From the NCBI RefSeq assembly GCF_014529535.1, contig NW_023503376.1, positions 5,591,716 to 5,655,715 on the forward strand: a DNA stretch of 64,000 bases, in the 5' to 3' direction. The notes under the pieces were generated by a model. The model saw only the letters and a program-made list of their open reading frames with translations. It was not told the DNA's origin and did no database searches. Origin of the DNA: Bradysia coprophila. Its lineage: Eukaryota > Arthropoda > Insecta > Diptera > Sciaridae. This document shows, one piece after another, positions 23,934 through 36,400 of the stretch. Every line of letters begins with the position of its first letter. The first letter of the stretch is position 1. A program made the position numbers and the translations under genes.

Positions 23934-24125
23934 TTATGCGTCCCAGCAAATATACTTGCACCAAATATTTGCACCACTAAATATCTTCTTGTAGCACAAT
24001 TGAGGATATGGACACGTACAATCATCTGGAACGTATGCGCCGGTCGCTCTCGTTGGACATTGTACAGCCACAGCAAAACTGACGAAAACAGTCAGAAGTA
24101 CAGTAATCAGGCAGACTAATTTCAT
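23934..24125 (-). CDS. Small secreted cysteine-rich peptide (63 aa), paralogue
   Basis: Single exon with a signal peptide (residues 1-20, MKLVCLITVLLTVFVSFAVA) followed by a CPTR start. The mature part has six cysteines, in line with three disulfides, and shares a C-x-CP-x-PQ-x-CY core and a WC near the end with the gene at 7077-7265. The upstream flank is also homologous: the block TGACAATAAACTGTTT and the TATTTAAGTCGA promoter-like box recur in both. The downstream AATAAA is conserved too. It is therefore a module duplication, not just a coding copy. Function is unknown; a secreted defence-type peptide is a guess from size and cysteines. Confidence 0.7.
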   Translation of the reverse strand: MKLVCLITVLLTVFVSFAVAVQCPTRATGAYVPDDCTCPYPQLCYKKIFSGANIWCKYICWDA

Positions 24126-24129
24126 TTTA

Positions 24130-27100
24130 AATTTTGTGGCAACGTTATATCCACTTGACTCGTTTTTAAGCTGAATTGCTAAACTGACAATAAACTGTTT
24201 TCGTTCTGGTATTTAAGTCGATTTCAGTTGGAACTTGATATTCAAATTTTGTTATTTTTTGGTGCATTTTGCCATTAATAGAATTGGTAGATTAGTCGTG
24301 CAATTCATATATATTACTGCGATCCGACGCAGAGTTGACAGAATGTAAGATAGTGACGTTACATTTTTGTTCAATGTTCTTTGATATTACCCAATTCATT
24401 TGGTGGACAAACAATTAATTTTAAAATCAAGTTCGGCGTGCATTTTTAAACAAGCCGTATCTCTCCTGGTGTAATTTTTTTTTTTTTTTTAATTGCAAAT
24501 AAAAACACATTTGAGTCAACAGAAAGTTTTATTTTTGTGTTTTCATAAGTCGTCAGTGTAATATTTTCAACTGCATACGTCGTGTCATTGATTGTAACAT
24601 TTCCATGATATTACCAGAAATAAACATTTTGCATTTGAGGAAATAGTAAGCCGTCAGTCTTCTAATTTTAAACAAGGTATGACTCTCAAGAGATCAACTG
24701 AAAATTAAATGATCTGATCACTTATATGACGCTAAGTTTGCCTCACGACTATGCATCCCGGAACCGAATAATTTTAGGGAACCCAAGACAAGTGAATGCT
24801 CAAATTCTACTGATTAGCATTTTAAAGTAAAATTAGCTTCGGTTTCTGCAACTGTTTCGATCTGAGAGACGACAAAGCAATTTCATAATTCCTCAAAAGT
24901 TTTAAAGAATTATTTTTGCCAAGTGGCTAGTCATACCCTGTTGCATGCACAAGTCTAGCGAATCATAAGCAAAATGAAAGTTTAAAGTAAACTTTCATTC
25001 TTCTTCATCACTAGCCATGCAAAGTTTCAAAGTATCTAGTAGCAGGACAAATATTGCACATAATCAGATGCAGATGGTATGATGTTGTCCACAATAACAA
25101 CAAACATAAAGTCGAAAAAACACGATAAATTTTGATCGCGAAATTATGGTGCGTCTCCCATTGTTTGATGGATGTGACAAATCGGATGCAACGGAAAGCG
25201 CAGTATAATTTTGCGATCGCAGGAATGCAGAAAATTCGAAACGAATTTTCCTAAAAAATAGTCTCTGCTTTTCGGCCTACACGACAAGCTCTCTCAAATG
25301 TTCTTTTTAACACCAAAGACTGAGTTAAAAATAATTTAGTAATCGAATTTACATTACATACGAAACGATACTTTACGTGTTACGGCAATGCAAATGGCGC
25401 TTCGCTCATATGAAATACACATTCACATACTTTTGTTTTCTCTAGAGTCGAAAGTGGCTTATTACACACCTAGGGAGAACAAGAAAATTGGTTTCAAAAG
25501 CTCGGCTCCGCCTTGGATCAACAAATTACCTGAAAACTAGACTTTTCATTTTTTTTATCTTTTTATCCCTCGTCATGTAAATAACTATTACGTTGCCTAA
25601 TCACGGTTAGCCCAGAACCGGATTCTTGACCAGGCCAAGGCCCACAAGTGGCTGTAGCGCCGGCAAAGTAAGTAAGTAATCACGTAAAGCACAGTACGTA
25701 CATACCCTTCGTGTCGGGCTATAGTAACTGTACTTTCGGACGTAGTAGCCTCAGTTAAGTTTCGTTAAATGTTTCGTTCATTCATTTATTTCCATGACAT
25801 TTTTTAACGTGTATGTCATTTCTTAACGTGGATGGCATCATTGCAAACATCCTTGATCAATAATGTTCCCACTCGTCAAAATAAAAATACCTTTTAGTGC
25901 AATTAGTACTATTAATGAGAAGAAGTAATAGATTCAATTGTGATGATATGCTTGCCGTTTGTGAAGTAGGGTTTTGTAGGAACAAGTTGAATTTTTAGAT
26001 TTATCAACTAGATTTGCGAACAAGTCGAATTTACTTGAATTTTATTCAGTTTTCTTTCTGATTAAACTCGAATTTCATTATTAAATCACAAAGAAAAGAT
26101 GAAATGAGTTCACCATATGCTTGTGTTGTGCTGACGATGTTTTCCACATGTTCGTTCTATGTCGAAACCGTGCAAATTACTGTTGCACTTGCATTAATTC
26201 CATTGTGTTTATGTTTCAATCAATCAACGCAGAGGTAAAATTTCAAATGAATTCTAAATTTCCTATAATTAACACACCATATTTCACATTTTGCGAAACG
26301 ATACGAATAAAATGGATCAATCTCACCATTAACAGTGTTAAATAGCAAAAAACAATATCTTCAACAGCGAACAGCAATGCTTTTCATTTCGCTTGTGAAT
26401 TTATAAAATGAAAATGATGTAAAATGTTGATATAATCAATTTGAATAAACGAAAGCTCCCAGTTCGTCAGAACTTTAACGTTTCAATAGAGTCACGATTC
26501 CTGTGCCTTTTCGTTTAAAAAAAATGCAAATATTTCCAGCCAAATTTCTAAGTAAAATTAGCCTCATTTGCGTGAGCTTAAACAATCTAAAAAAAATATA
26601 TTTTTTCCATCATTTAACATTCCCATCAAACCAAAAAACCAATTCCGAAAGTTTGTTTCTTCAACTTGAACTACGAGTTCTACATTTTGTCTGTTTGTTT
26701 TATTTTATTTTTTATTTATTCATTCCAGTATCAAATAACTATAAAAGCCAGCGATAATCCGCTTCTGGTTCGGTTATCAGTAAAACATATGTAAAACGGT
26801 TATGATACGAAAATCGTATAAATTCTCGTCGTGTTCCATATATGTAGGTCTTCTTGGCGTATTTTAATAAGCTAAGAATTTATATTCATAGTCGTTGGAT
26901 ATTTTTTTTTGGCTACAAAGTTCGTACCACGCACGGAACTAAATCAATGAACCATTAATGAAAGGAATTTATTGTTATTATTATTCATCCATTCATTGAA
27001 TAACCCCATGCTATCGCTAATTTTATTATTAAACATGGGAAATGAATGTCAGTTCGTCATTTCAACTGGGATTCCATTCGCTTTTGAAATTGATTTCCTA

Positions 27101-27300
27101 CTTTGACCAGATGTTTGTTGCATAAAAAAACCGCATTTTGTGTATCGCAATTTCTTTTCCGCTGAATTAAATGATTTTAGTGGAACTATAGCCCATAAAG
27201 ACACTAATTACTGCCAAACCTCTTAATCTTTCATCATAGCGCATTCTCCAACAACAACAAAAAAAACTGTTCAACTATTCCAACTACACCGCGTTACCAT
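24130..27300. other. 3 kb AT-rich, no supported gene
   Basis: The first 0.6 kb continues the duplicated peptide module (GTTGAGTCAACA-like block near 24510, also at 2510 and 7695). Beyond 25 kb I see dispersed fragments: CTCGGCTCCGCCTTGGATCA near 25500 (related to 57530 and 62000) and a TAATAGAT...ATGCTTGCCG motif near 25925. No gene is supported; a 84-codon frame near 26.5 kb is low-complexity. Confidence 0.45.
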
Positions 27301-27328
27301 ACCGATCAGAACTTGTTATTCCAAAATC

Positions 27329-27335
27329 TATAAAA
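27329..27335 (+). promoter_or_regulatory. TATA box of the SDCCAG8-like gene
   Basis: TATAAAA in the context ATCTATAAAAGG, 135 bases before the ATG at 27470. It is the best core-promoter match in the neighbourhood and supports a real 5-prime end here. Confidence 0.55.
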
Positions 27336-27469
27336 GGATGTGAATTTGTCCGCAGCCTATTAGTTGCAGATTTTCGTCGGTTTATATTTCGTCTGACGGG
27401 TGTGTTGTAGGAAGAGCCTTTCTATATTCAGTTAAGTGGAACTAAAGTAGTGGATTTGAATCAAAGAAA

Positions 27470-30400
27470 ATGAAGAGTGGGTCAAGCAGTAAAAATTACA
27501 GTGATCTTCTGGGCTATGGGAGCCGATCTCCCAAATTGTATCGCACCAATGGTTTTGCCGGTTTGAAATCATCACCGAGACCGGCGTTGGCGAACATTGG
27601 AAATAGTTCGGATAAAGAGAGTCTAAGCGGTCGCAGTAGGAAGAGCCGGACAAGGCAAGGAATTACAAATTGGATATCAGTGATTTATATATAAGACGCG
27701 GTGTCAATAAAAGTTGTGTATTTTGTGTGAATGGTCTTCTAGTTCTGTGGTATTCTCCAGCTGATGCAAGCTGAGTTTGAATTATCGTTCATGTAGTTAC
27801 AAATTGAAACCAAATCCGGAAGAAATTTTTCTTACAAATGTGTCCTGCAATCTTTTGATTTCGGTAGAAAATAGAGAAAAATCATCCGACTTTAGGCTTA
27901 GTTACAAGATAACTAAATGATAACTAAACTGCTAGATAATTTAATCAGATTTTAATTTCAAACACAAAAACACTTTTCAGTCTAAACACTTTTAAGAGAA
28001 ATGGATTTAGGAGGATTTGGAGAAACCTTTGCAGATTAGGTAAATTTATGTAATCTGCACAGGTTTCTTCAAGTGGGTTAAGTTATGACTCACAGACAAG
28101 GGGTGGATAAACATAAAAAACAAGGTTCGAAGGGATAGAAAACCAAAATAAATTTGTTGCAAAACAAATAAAAAACAGAAAAACAAGAAAAAACACAAAA
28201 ACAAGAAAAAACACAAAAACAAGAAAAAGCAGACAAAAAACCGAAGAAAAACAAGAAGAAAACCGAAAAAACAACTGTAAAAAATGAAAAACCAAATTAA
28301 AAACAAAAAGAATTTAAAAGAAAACAGAAAAACAAAATTAAAAATACAAAACCCGAAAGAAGTACCATGTTTTTTAGTTTTTTTCTTTGTTTATAAACAA
28401 GAAAAAACAGAAAAAAACAAGAAAACATTTGTTTAAAAAAAACAAGGTTCGAACGGAATTTACGTTTATCCATCCCTCGCTCACAAACCAATTTTTGGTT
28501 CAGAGAAATCGTTAAAAAACTAGTATTTTTCCGTCTATATGTAGGCTACAAATTTACAAAGAGTACATTGCTAGAAGAGTAATTATTTAAGTAAAAATAT
28601 CTCAGTTGTCGTACTAAGTTGATATAGCTGCTTAGGCGTTTTAATCTTCACTCAAGCAGCTTTAGTGTGGATAAATGTAAGCACCTAGATTATGTTAGAA
28701 AGACGACTGATGTGTTTTTACATACTTACTCAAGAATCAAGACGGATGAGATTTTGTTTCAACATAACAAGCAAAAATATGCAAAAATATAAATAAACAG
28801 TGAGGAGAGAAGTGGGAAGCTGAAAAGATTATTAGAGTTAAAAAGTCTGATTCTTGAGAAAGTCCAGTTTAGAATGTGTATAAAGATCAAAAATAGAATT
28901 TTCTACGTACTTTGGACCAGTGCACCATGTTAATTTAACACACCACTCAATACTATCTAGTCTAGCAAAGGGCTTAACTCCTTTGAACAAAGAGCTTAAG
29001 TCCTTTTAGTTTTATTAATAGAGCTAAAAAACCCTTAACCCTTACTTCTTCGTCTTACACACTTGGCATACTAACAATTCTATCACTATAGTGATCAAAA
29101 AGAACGGCAGGCTGCACTGATAAAAAAATTTACGTCCAGTATGTATGAAATGGCTGGCAGACAGCTTCATTTCTGCCTTACTTCGGATATGTATATTCCA
29201 ACGTCTGACATGTATATCCAACGTCTGACATGTATATCGTACATGTCCGACGTATAGTCATACGTACTGCTCGTGACTATTCTTGTCACTCGTATGTTTG
29301 TACGTCAAACATGTACGATATACTTGCCAGACGTTGGAATATACATATCCGAAGTAAGGCAGAAATGAAGCTGTCTGCCAGCCATTTCATACATACTGGA
29401 TGTATGTTGACGAATTTTTTTTATCAGTGTGTCTAGGAACTTAAAAAAGTGTTTGTTAAAAAAGTGAAGTAGAAGATTTTAAATCAATCTCTTGATGATA
29501 CTTAGATCAAATGAAGTAATACATCAGATAGGGAAACTGTTTATATGTTTGCCGTCCTTGAAAGATTTAAAACTAAAACCAAAGGATTGAGGTGTCTACA
29601 CTAATATCGAACGACGAAAGCCGATAATACGAAACTCATCCTAACTAATATAGTCAGACATAAAACTAAATTTTTCTTAACCTGTTACAGACGGCTGCCA
29701 TCTGTTATCGACAACGACAGCAATAATTAACGATAAGCTCTGACTGAGGTCTTATATAGCAAAAGACATGTTCAAAACAAATGAAGTAAAAGATTTCTGA
29801 AATATCTGAAAATCTTCGATCAAATGAAGTAGTAGATCAGATAGTAAAACTTTACTATGCTTGCCGTCTGTGACAGGTTAAAAGAACTCAAACGTGGCAA
29901 GTCCTTCGATCAACTAAAACATTTTTTTATCGTGAAAAATTATTAAATTTATTTTACTTCTCATTGTGTCTGGCATCAGTATTTAAGATGCTTGTTCGTG
30001 CAGTCCAGTCGAGAAAAATGTCGCATATTGCAATTCTAAATTTGTCGGTACAATTCAGGTGTACAAAGCAGGACAAAGATGTGGAGCAGGGAATGCTAGC
30101 TATGTGATTAAAATTGTTAATCAAATCCTTAGTAGTAAACCTATCCTCTTACGAACAGCTGCCACCTCTGCCCGTTGTGGCGTGACTTTAACATAAGGTA
30201 ATACTTACTTAGTGGCGACATATCCAGTTGCAGCTTTTTTTATTGGCTTTGATATGTACCAGCTTTATGAGGATTGGACTGGATTAGCATCAGAAATCGA
30301 AGCCAAAACTAACGTGTATCGTGAATAAAGTGCTCGTGTTAGTACGATATGCGAATAAAAGTTTGGCAAATCACTTTGGGTTCTTTTATTCGAAGTAAGA

Positions 30401-33400
30401 TAAGTTATAGCTCGTTCGTGGGATCGTCTTGGCCTACCATAGAGATTCTTAGTCTAACTAGTGTTAACCATCGATATACGGGTGAATGTGATATATTCCA
30501 GAATTTTCGTTCTTCGGGTGTGCCAATCTACCCAATATTATATCGATGCTCTTCACCCTGTTCTATAGACCCTTGAAGGAACTTACATATCGGCTCAAAT
30601 ACACCTCACAAACTGAACATTTTACGGCCTTAATTTACATAATTTAATTATTCACAAGAAGATTGCCTTCATTTTCTTCTTTCCAACTCTCTTTGTTTTC
30701 CCATCAGTTTGAGTGTGCACCGAAAAAACCCGAAAACATTTTATATTTTCAAAATATAGGTCGCCGTCAAAAATATTGACCATTGTAAATGCATACACAT
30801 GAACGAGTCAATTTTCTATTTATTTTTGATTATTGCTGCAATCCGTAGATCCCATTTGTAGGACATTGAGCTGGAAAAATCTGTTTGCGCCAATTTTTCA
30901 CAAAAGAAGCTGGTGTCCTCTATAATGACAGGGTAGAACTCTATCTAACTTCGTCTTGTGGACCTGTCCTAGGACTAACGAAACATCGGAAGCAAAAAAA
31001 ACACGAAATTCCATTAGGCTTTTGTTGGTAGAGCATGTTGGATTGTTCTTAATTCGTTCTACTAGTAGGTGAAATAAAGTTCTATGAACGTACCTCGTAT
31101 TCCACAGTTTCGACCCATTTCAAAAGAAACTTCGTTCGCCAATGAACAGGTCATGTAATTCACGAGAATGTTAAAACAATTCAAGTGGATTGCCGTCTGT
31201 GAAAGGTTATCTTTCGTTATGACAGGCTTCTTAGTAATCCTTCGTAATTCCTGAACTGTTGAATATGGATTTCCGTTAATGCCGTCAATGATATTAATAG
31301 AACCGTCTGATTGGAACAGGGAAAAGTGTTAAAGATGAGCAAAATTCAAGGATTGCAGATCATTAATCATATGTTATTGACAGCAACGATCATACAAACT
31401 GTTGACTTTCGTTTGATGTGCTTCTTTATAGTAAAATGTATGTAAAAACGAAAGAAGTAACAGATTTTGTATCAAATATTAGGCGACTATATTCAAACAA
31501 AACATGATGTGAACAAATAAATGCAGAAAGAGGAAATGTCATATTAGCGAATTATAGGAAAAATGAAATTTTATTGTAATCGTGCCGTTTCAAACAGGTT
31601 TTTGATATTCTAAAAACATAGTCTTCAAATAGGCTGAAGGGGGCTGAATCAATTTTATTTTTCTTATAATTCTCTAATGTGTGACATGTCCGGTTTCTAC
31701 ATTTTCAAATCTATCGCATGTTTTGTTTAAAGTATCGACTAATGTTTGATACAAAATCGTTGATTTCTTTCGTTTTTAGATACATTTTGCTATGTAGATA
31801 GTCCAAGTCTTAGGCAATTCTGCGAGTTGTAGAGCGACAAGAGATACAATTTTTCTGAGGGACCAGATTACGTGAAAAATTCTGTAATTTTCTCCCAAGG
31901 CATGAAAATGACTCTTCGCTTCGTTATATAAATAGCAATTAATCCATCGCTCATACACCCCTCACCTTCATACAAACAAACATTCTTGTCTTAAATAAAT
32001 CAGAATGCAACCTTCAATGCAACTTATTTGTTAATGAGAAGTTTTTAATGAGCCAGCGAAAGTTTGGGTAATAAAACGAATCGAATTCCATCGAAACACG
32101 AAAAAGATTAATAAAAACAATAACGAAAAACAGGGAACTCTCAGTGTTTTAGAAATTGTATGTACTGTACAAGAACGCCCTACTTAATGCGTGTTCACAT
32201 GCATGTTATGGGTATAAACGTACATTCGAGTAGATATATAGGGTACCAAACAACCCCATTTTTAAAAACCCAACCATGTATGCGATCCTTAGCAACACAC
32301 CATGACGGCATAAACAAAATAATCAAAACAGTTAGTTAAGTTGTACATTGAACATGGAAGGAACATAGTTTCGGTATAGCAAAGTGTAATTCCGCTTAGA
32401 TCATAATGTTACCGTAATCATCTTACCACTTTTTGAAAACAATCAAATTTCTTACGATTTTCCATCAATTAGGAAACAATTGTCATCGCCGAAAAAAGAC
32501 GCTCCTCTCTATAAGAAACGGAACCTTGACTTCACCGACTATGCTTACCGGGAAGCAGTCAATCGACTTAAATACCTACTGGCTGATTCATATACGGCAA
32601 CAAAGCGAAATTCAATTTGCCATCGGCACGACGACTCGGATGACACGGATAATGTGTCGATAAAGGTTGGTATCTTAAGTGAATCATCTAATGTTTCATT
32701 GACCACTCCCTTTTCCCAAGACGGTAGAACGACCGGTGCTATCAGAAATATCAAAGTATCTTCCCGCCAGCCGATATAATTCGTTGAAAAAATACACCGG
32801 CGGATATTCGGCGTACACAAATCAGAGTCCTGGCGCAAAGTCAAATGTTAATTCGAGTCTACTTCAAGTACCATACACTCATGCAACTCACCTGCCTACA
32901 GCATCACCGTCATCACATGGACCAACAACATTGGCCGATACTAATCGTCCTCCGCCCGAAATTCTGAATTTCATTGAAAAACAAGAAGGATACATAGAGC
33001 AACTGGAACGAGAGTCACAATTTTGCAGGGTAGGTAACGAATTCTCTTGAAATGCATGAAGTCAAGGACAAACTTCCCTCTTGAACGCACAGGACGAGCT
33101 CAACAATCTGCTAACCAAAGTGAAAGATGTGATATCTGAAAATGAAACCCTTACCGATCAAGCGAAAGGTGGCGTTTCCCGATCAGTGTTTCCAGAGTCA
33201 TCCGAAAGTGATGGTGTCGAGCCTGACTATAACTATTCCGTTAAACCGAAGGCCAAGGTGCAGTTACACGGACCGAATATTGTGTTTGAGTCAAGAATCA
33301 GTGAGTTAGAGGCACAACTGGCACAATCTTCCATTGATTTTAAACGATTGTTGGAAGAAAATGAAGCCAACAAACGGAAAATTGCGTATGGATCGAGTGA

Positions 33401-36400
33401 CATTGGTGGTGGAGCTGGTGATGTCTACAAGAAACAGATTGAAAATTTACAGAGGTACCAGACTCGACACTGTGCAGATAAGTTTCAAATAACTCTTTCA
33501 TTACAGAGACAAGCAAACTCTGGAGGACACCGTCAGGAAGTTACAGCACTCGTTGGATGATTTGAAGGCGACGGATGCAAATAACTTTACCCGCACCCAA
33601 AGAAATCGAGATTTGGCAGAACAATCGGCATTTGAAAAGGCCCAAGCTGATATTGAAATCAAGCGATTAAAGGACGAATTGGAGCGACAACATGTCCGTG
33701 TGCGAGAAATTCAACACGAAATGGCCAAAAAAATTGCCGAGGAACGAGCGATCGCAGAGCGGAGGTACAACTATCAGGTACGTGTGCGACGTGCATTGGA
33801 TTGTCACGACCTAAGAATATTACTCTTCGCCAAAGGTTGATCAACTCGGTGGCGACTTAACTAGTCAATGGGAAGTGGCATCACGACTACAACTGGAGCT
33901 TGAGCGTCACAAACGTATGGACGTCGATAACCGACGTGATTTGGCTCAGAAGAATGCACAAATTGATGAAATAAAAAATGAATTGAAGGCAAAAACCGGT
34001 AAGTGGATCCCGAATTCTCCATTGTCTAGTCAGGAAGTGAAGATGGCTCAGTTAATGTTTCCAAAAATGGTTTTCTTGATTCTCAGCCTCACTTCTTTCG
34101 GATGTGGCTCAAGTGAATGCCGAAAAGCAATCTCTTGAACAAGAAATCACATCCCTGCGGCTGCAATTGGAACGAGCCGACCGGCAGTCTAAAGTAGAAA
34201 CATCACGGTTGAATGCTGAGATAGTGTCTCTTCGTCAGCGGCTAGACAGATCTGATTCAGATCTACTACATTCTCGACGTGAGAATTTGCGTTTGGGCGA
34301 TCAAATCTCGTCTCTGGAAAAGGATGTAAGTTCCCGTGCTCCTTACAAAGTTTTGATTTAAAATCTTTGGTTTTTGATTGTCTTGAACTCAGCTAGCATT
34401 GGGTGATCTAAATAGAGAGCCTAGACCGAGTAAAGAAATACAAAAGTTAATGGCGGACATGGAAGCAAAACATGGTAAGTGGTAAACTGGGGCGTAGAGA
34501 ATTTTTGTTTTGTTTTGCACATTTTGATCACACCATTAAAAGTCTGAACACCGACTATATTAAACAGCTCATGTAGATTTCACCTCAGTATGGGTAAGCT
34601 ATTGAACCCATCAATTTGAATTTGTCGTAACAAGCCTGATTCATCATTCCTCATTCTCATTTTCATTTAAAAAAAAATCGAATTTTCAAAATCCTCTGAT
34701 AAATTGGCGTTGTCAATAGTTTATCCATGAGCTACCGAATGAATATTAATATCGCACCATTCAAGCAAAAGTTTTGACTCTTAAATCTATCGGTTAAAAT
34801 TGTCATTTTATAGTTGCCACTGTATCTGAACTGGAGGGCATGGTACAAGGTCAAAGACAGCTCATGGAAAAACTGACCGCCGAATGTAAAACACTGACAA
34901 AGAGATTAGAGGACACAACACACAAACACAAGTAAATTTTCTTTTCATTTTTCTTAAAACAAAAAAAAATACATTTTTGATTAAGCCACGTAGTTGTAAT
35001 CATGCCACGAATGTTCTAAAACAATGAACACTTAAGACTCCATTTTATGGCATACACAATCCACACCCACCACCAGTTTCATTTATAGTTTACTTTTAGC
35101 ATTTTACATTTACACTGGCTGAGCTGAACTGCTTTGCTGGTTCACAGTTCAACATTCAGATTTAGTAGGCAAAATTACTGCAATCATGTCCGCTCAGACT
35201 CATTTTTTAAAGTCGGCGACAACATTCGACTTGTACACAAAATTACATTTGGTGGGTGTGACCCCCTGACAAAAACAACAAAAATAAGCGATGGCTTTTC
35301 TGCCGTAATTTGTAAGAAAAACAATTTCCAGTGGAAATAACAAAAGAATTTCCAGTATTTCTTTTGTTATTTTATTGAAAATTGTTTTTCTTCCGAATTA
35401 CGGCAGTTTTGTAGTCTCATATCACAGAGGTTTCTCTTGAAACGAATGAAGTAATAGATTTTGCCTTCAATCTCTTGAAATTGTTTAAGGTCAAAACGAG
35501 TAACATACTCGTTAATGCCGTGCTGCACTTGCCATCTGCGTATGTTTTACTAAGCCAATGTTGTATATGATGAGGTTACGTCGATTACCATTCTTTCACA
35601 AGGATGGTATCGTATAAAACGTGGCACGGTGTGGTTGAATGGAGTTTAATTAAACATGTCGTCGCAAGTTTGATATTTTTGGATATTCTCAGTCTGCTTG
35701 TGACCCTGAACAACGTTCCACACAAATTTTTGATTTTCATCCGTGCAGTCCGGAGCACCCGGACCAAGGCCCCCTAGAGTGCTCTGTGGGTGCGATAGAA
35801 CTGGTTGGGGTTGCAATCGATAGCGAATGAAATTTTAATAGTCATAGTACAAAAAAAAATTCCCATGGATTCAAGGTGGGCAGGTGGCGACTCATTGAAG
35901 TTGAAAAATGACGATCTTTGAAAGGTTCTACAGGCGTGGATACTTGAGTCACAGAGGTGGTAATTAGTTGTACAAGTAGAGGGAAAGCTGAGACTAACAG
36001 CAAAACAAATCTAAGCAGTTAGGTTGCGAAAAACTATCATGAGTGTGACTTGGGTGTTGCTGAGTTTCCCAACTATAGCCAAAAAAGTGAGAAAAATTTT
36101 GAACCACTATAAAGTTACTATGTAGAAAATTTGGAAAAGTAATTTTTTGGATATTGGTAGAGCTAATGTCCATCTACTTGTACAACTAATTACCACCTCT
36201 GTGACTCAAGTATCCGCGCCTGTAGAACCTTTCAAAGATCGTCATTTTTCAACTTCAATGAGACGCCACCTGCCCACCTTGAATCCATGGGAATTTTTTT
36301 TTGTTCCATGACTATTAAAATTTCATTCGCTATCGATTGCAACCCCAATCAGTTCTATCGCACCCACAGAGCACTCTAGGGAGCCTTGGTACGGGTGCTC

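Larger units (their letters stand above)
27655..32472 (+). other. 4.8 kb first intron of the SDCCAG8-like gene, repeats inside
   Basis: Contains an A/C-rich tract with inverted ends (28083-28488), a 315-bp palindromic element (29115-29429), and several ATGCTTGCCGTCTGTGA-type motif copies (about 29560, 29860 and 31190). A possible orphan terminal exon near 30234-30328 ends at TAA overlapping AATAAA. No second gene could be assembled. Confidence 0.5.

Noticed and set aside
28046-28491. Phe-rich membrane-like frames on the minus strand
   Set aside because: They come from the A/C-rich low-complexity tract.
30018-30328. Possible two-exon small gene (ATG at 30018, terminal exon 30234-30328 ending at AATAAA)
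   Set aside because: No donor/acceptor pair gives a consistent reading phase; only the terminal exon-like end looks real.
32480-32779. Gene start at the beginning of the second SDCCAG8-like exon
   Set aside because: The apparent start is TTG, preceded by a good acceptor, so the frame is entered by splicing from an upstream exon.
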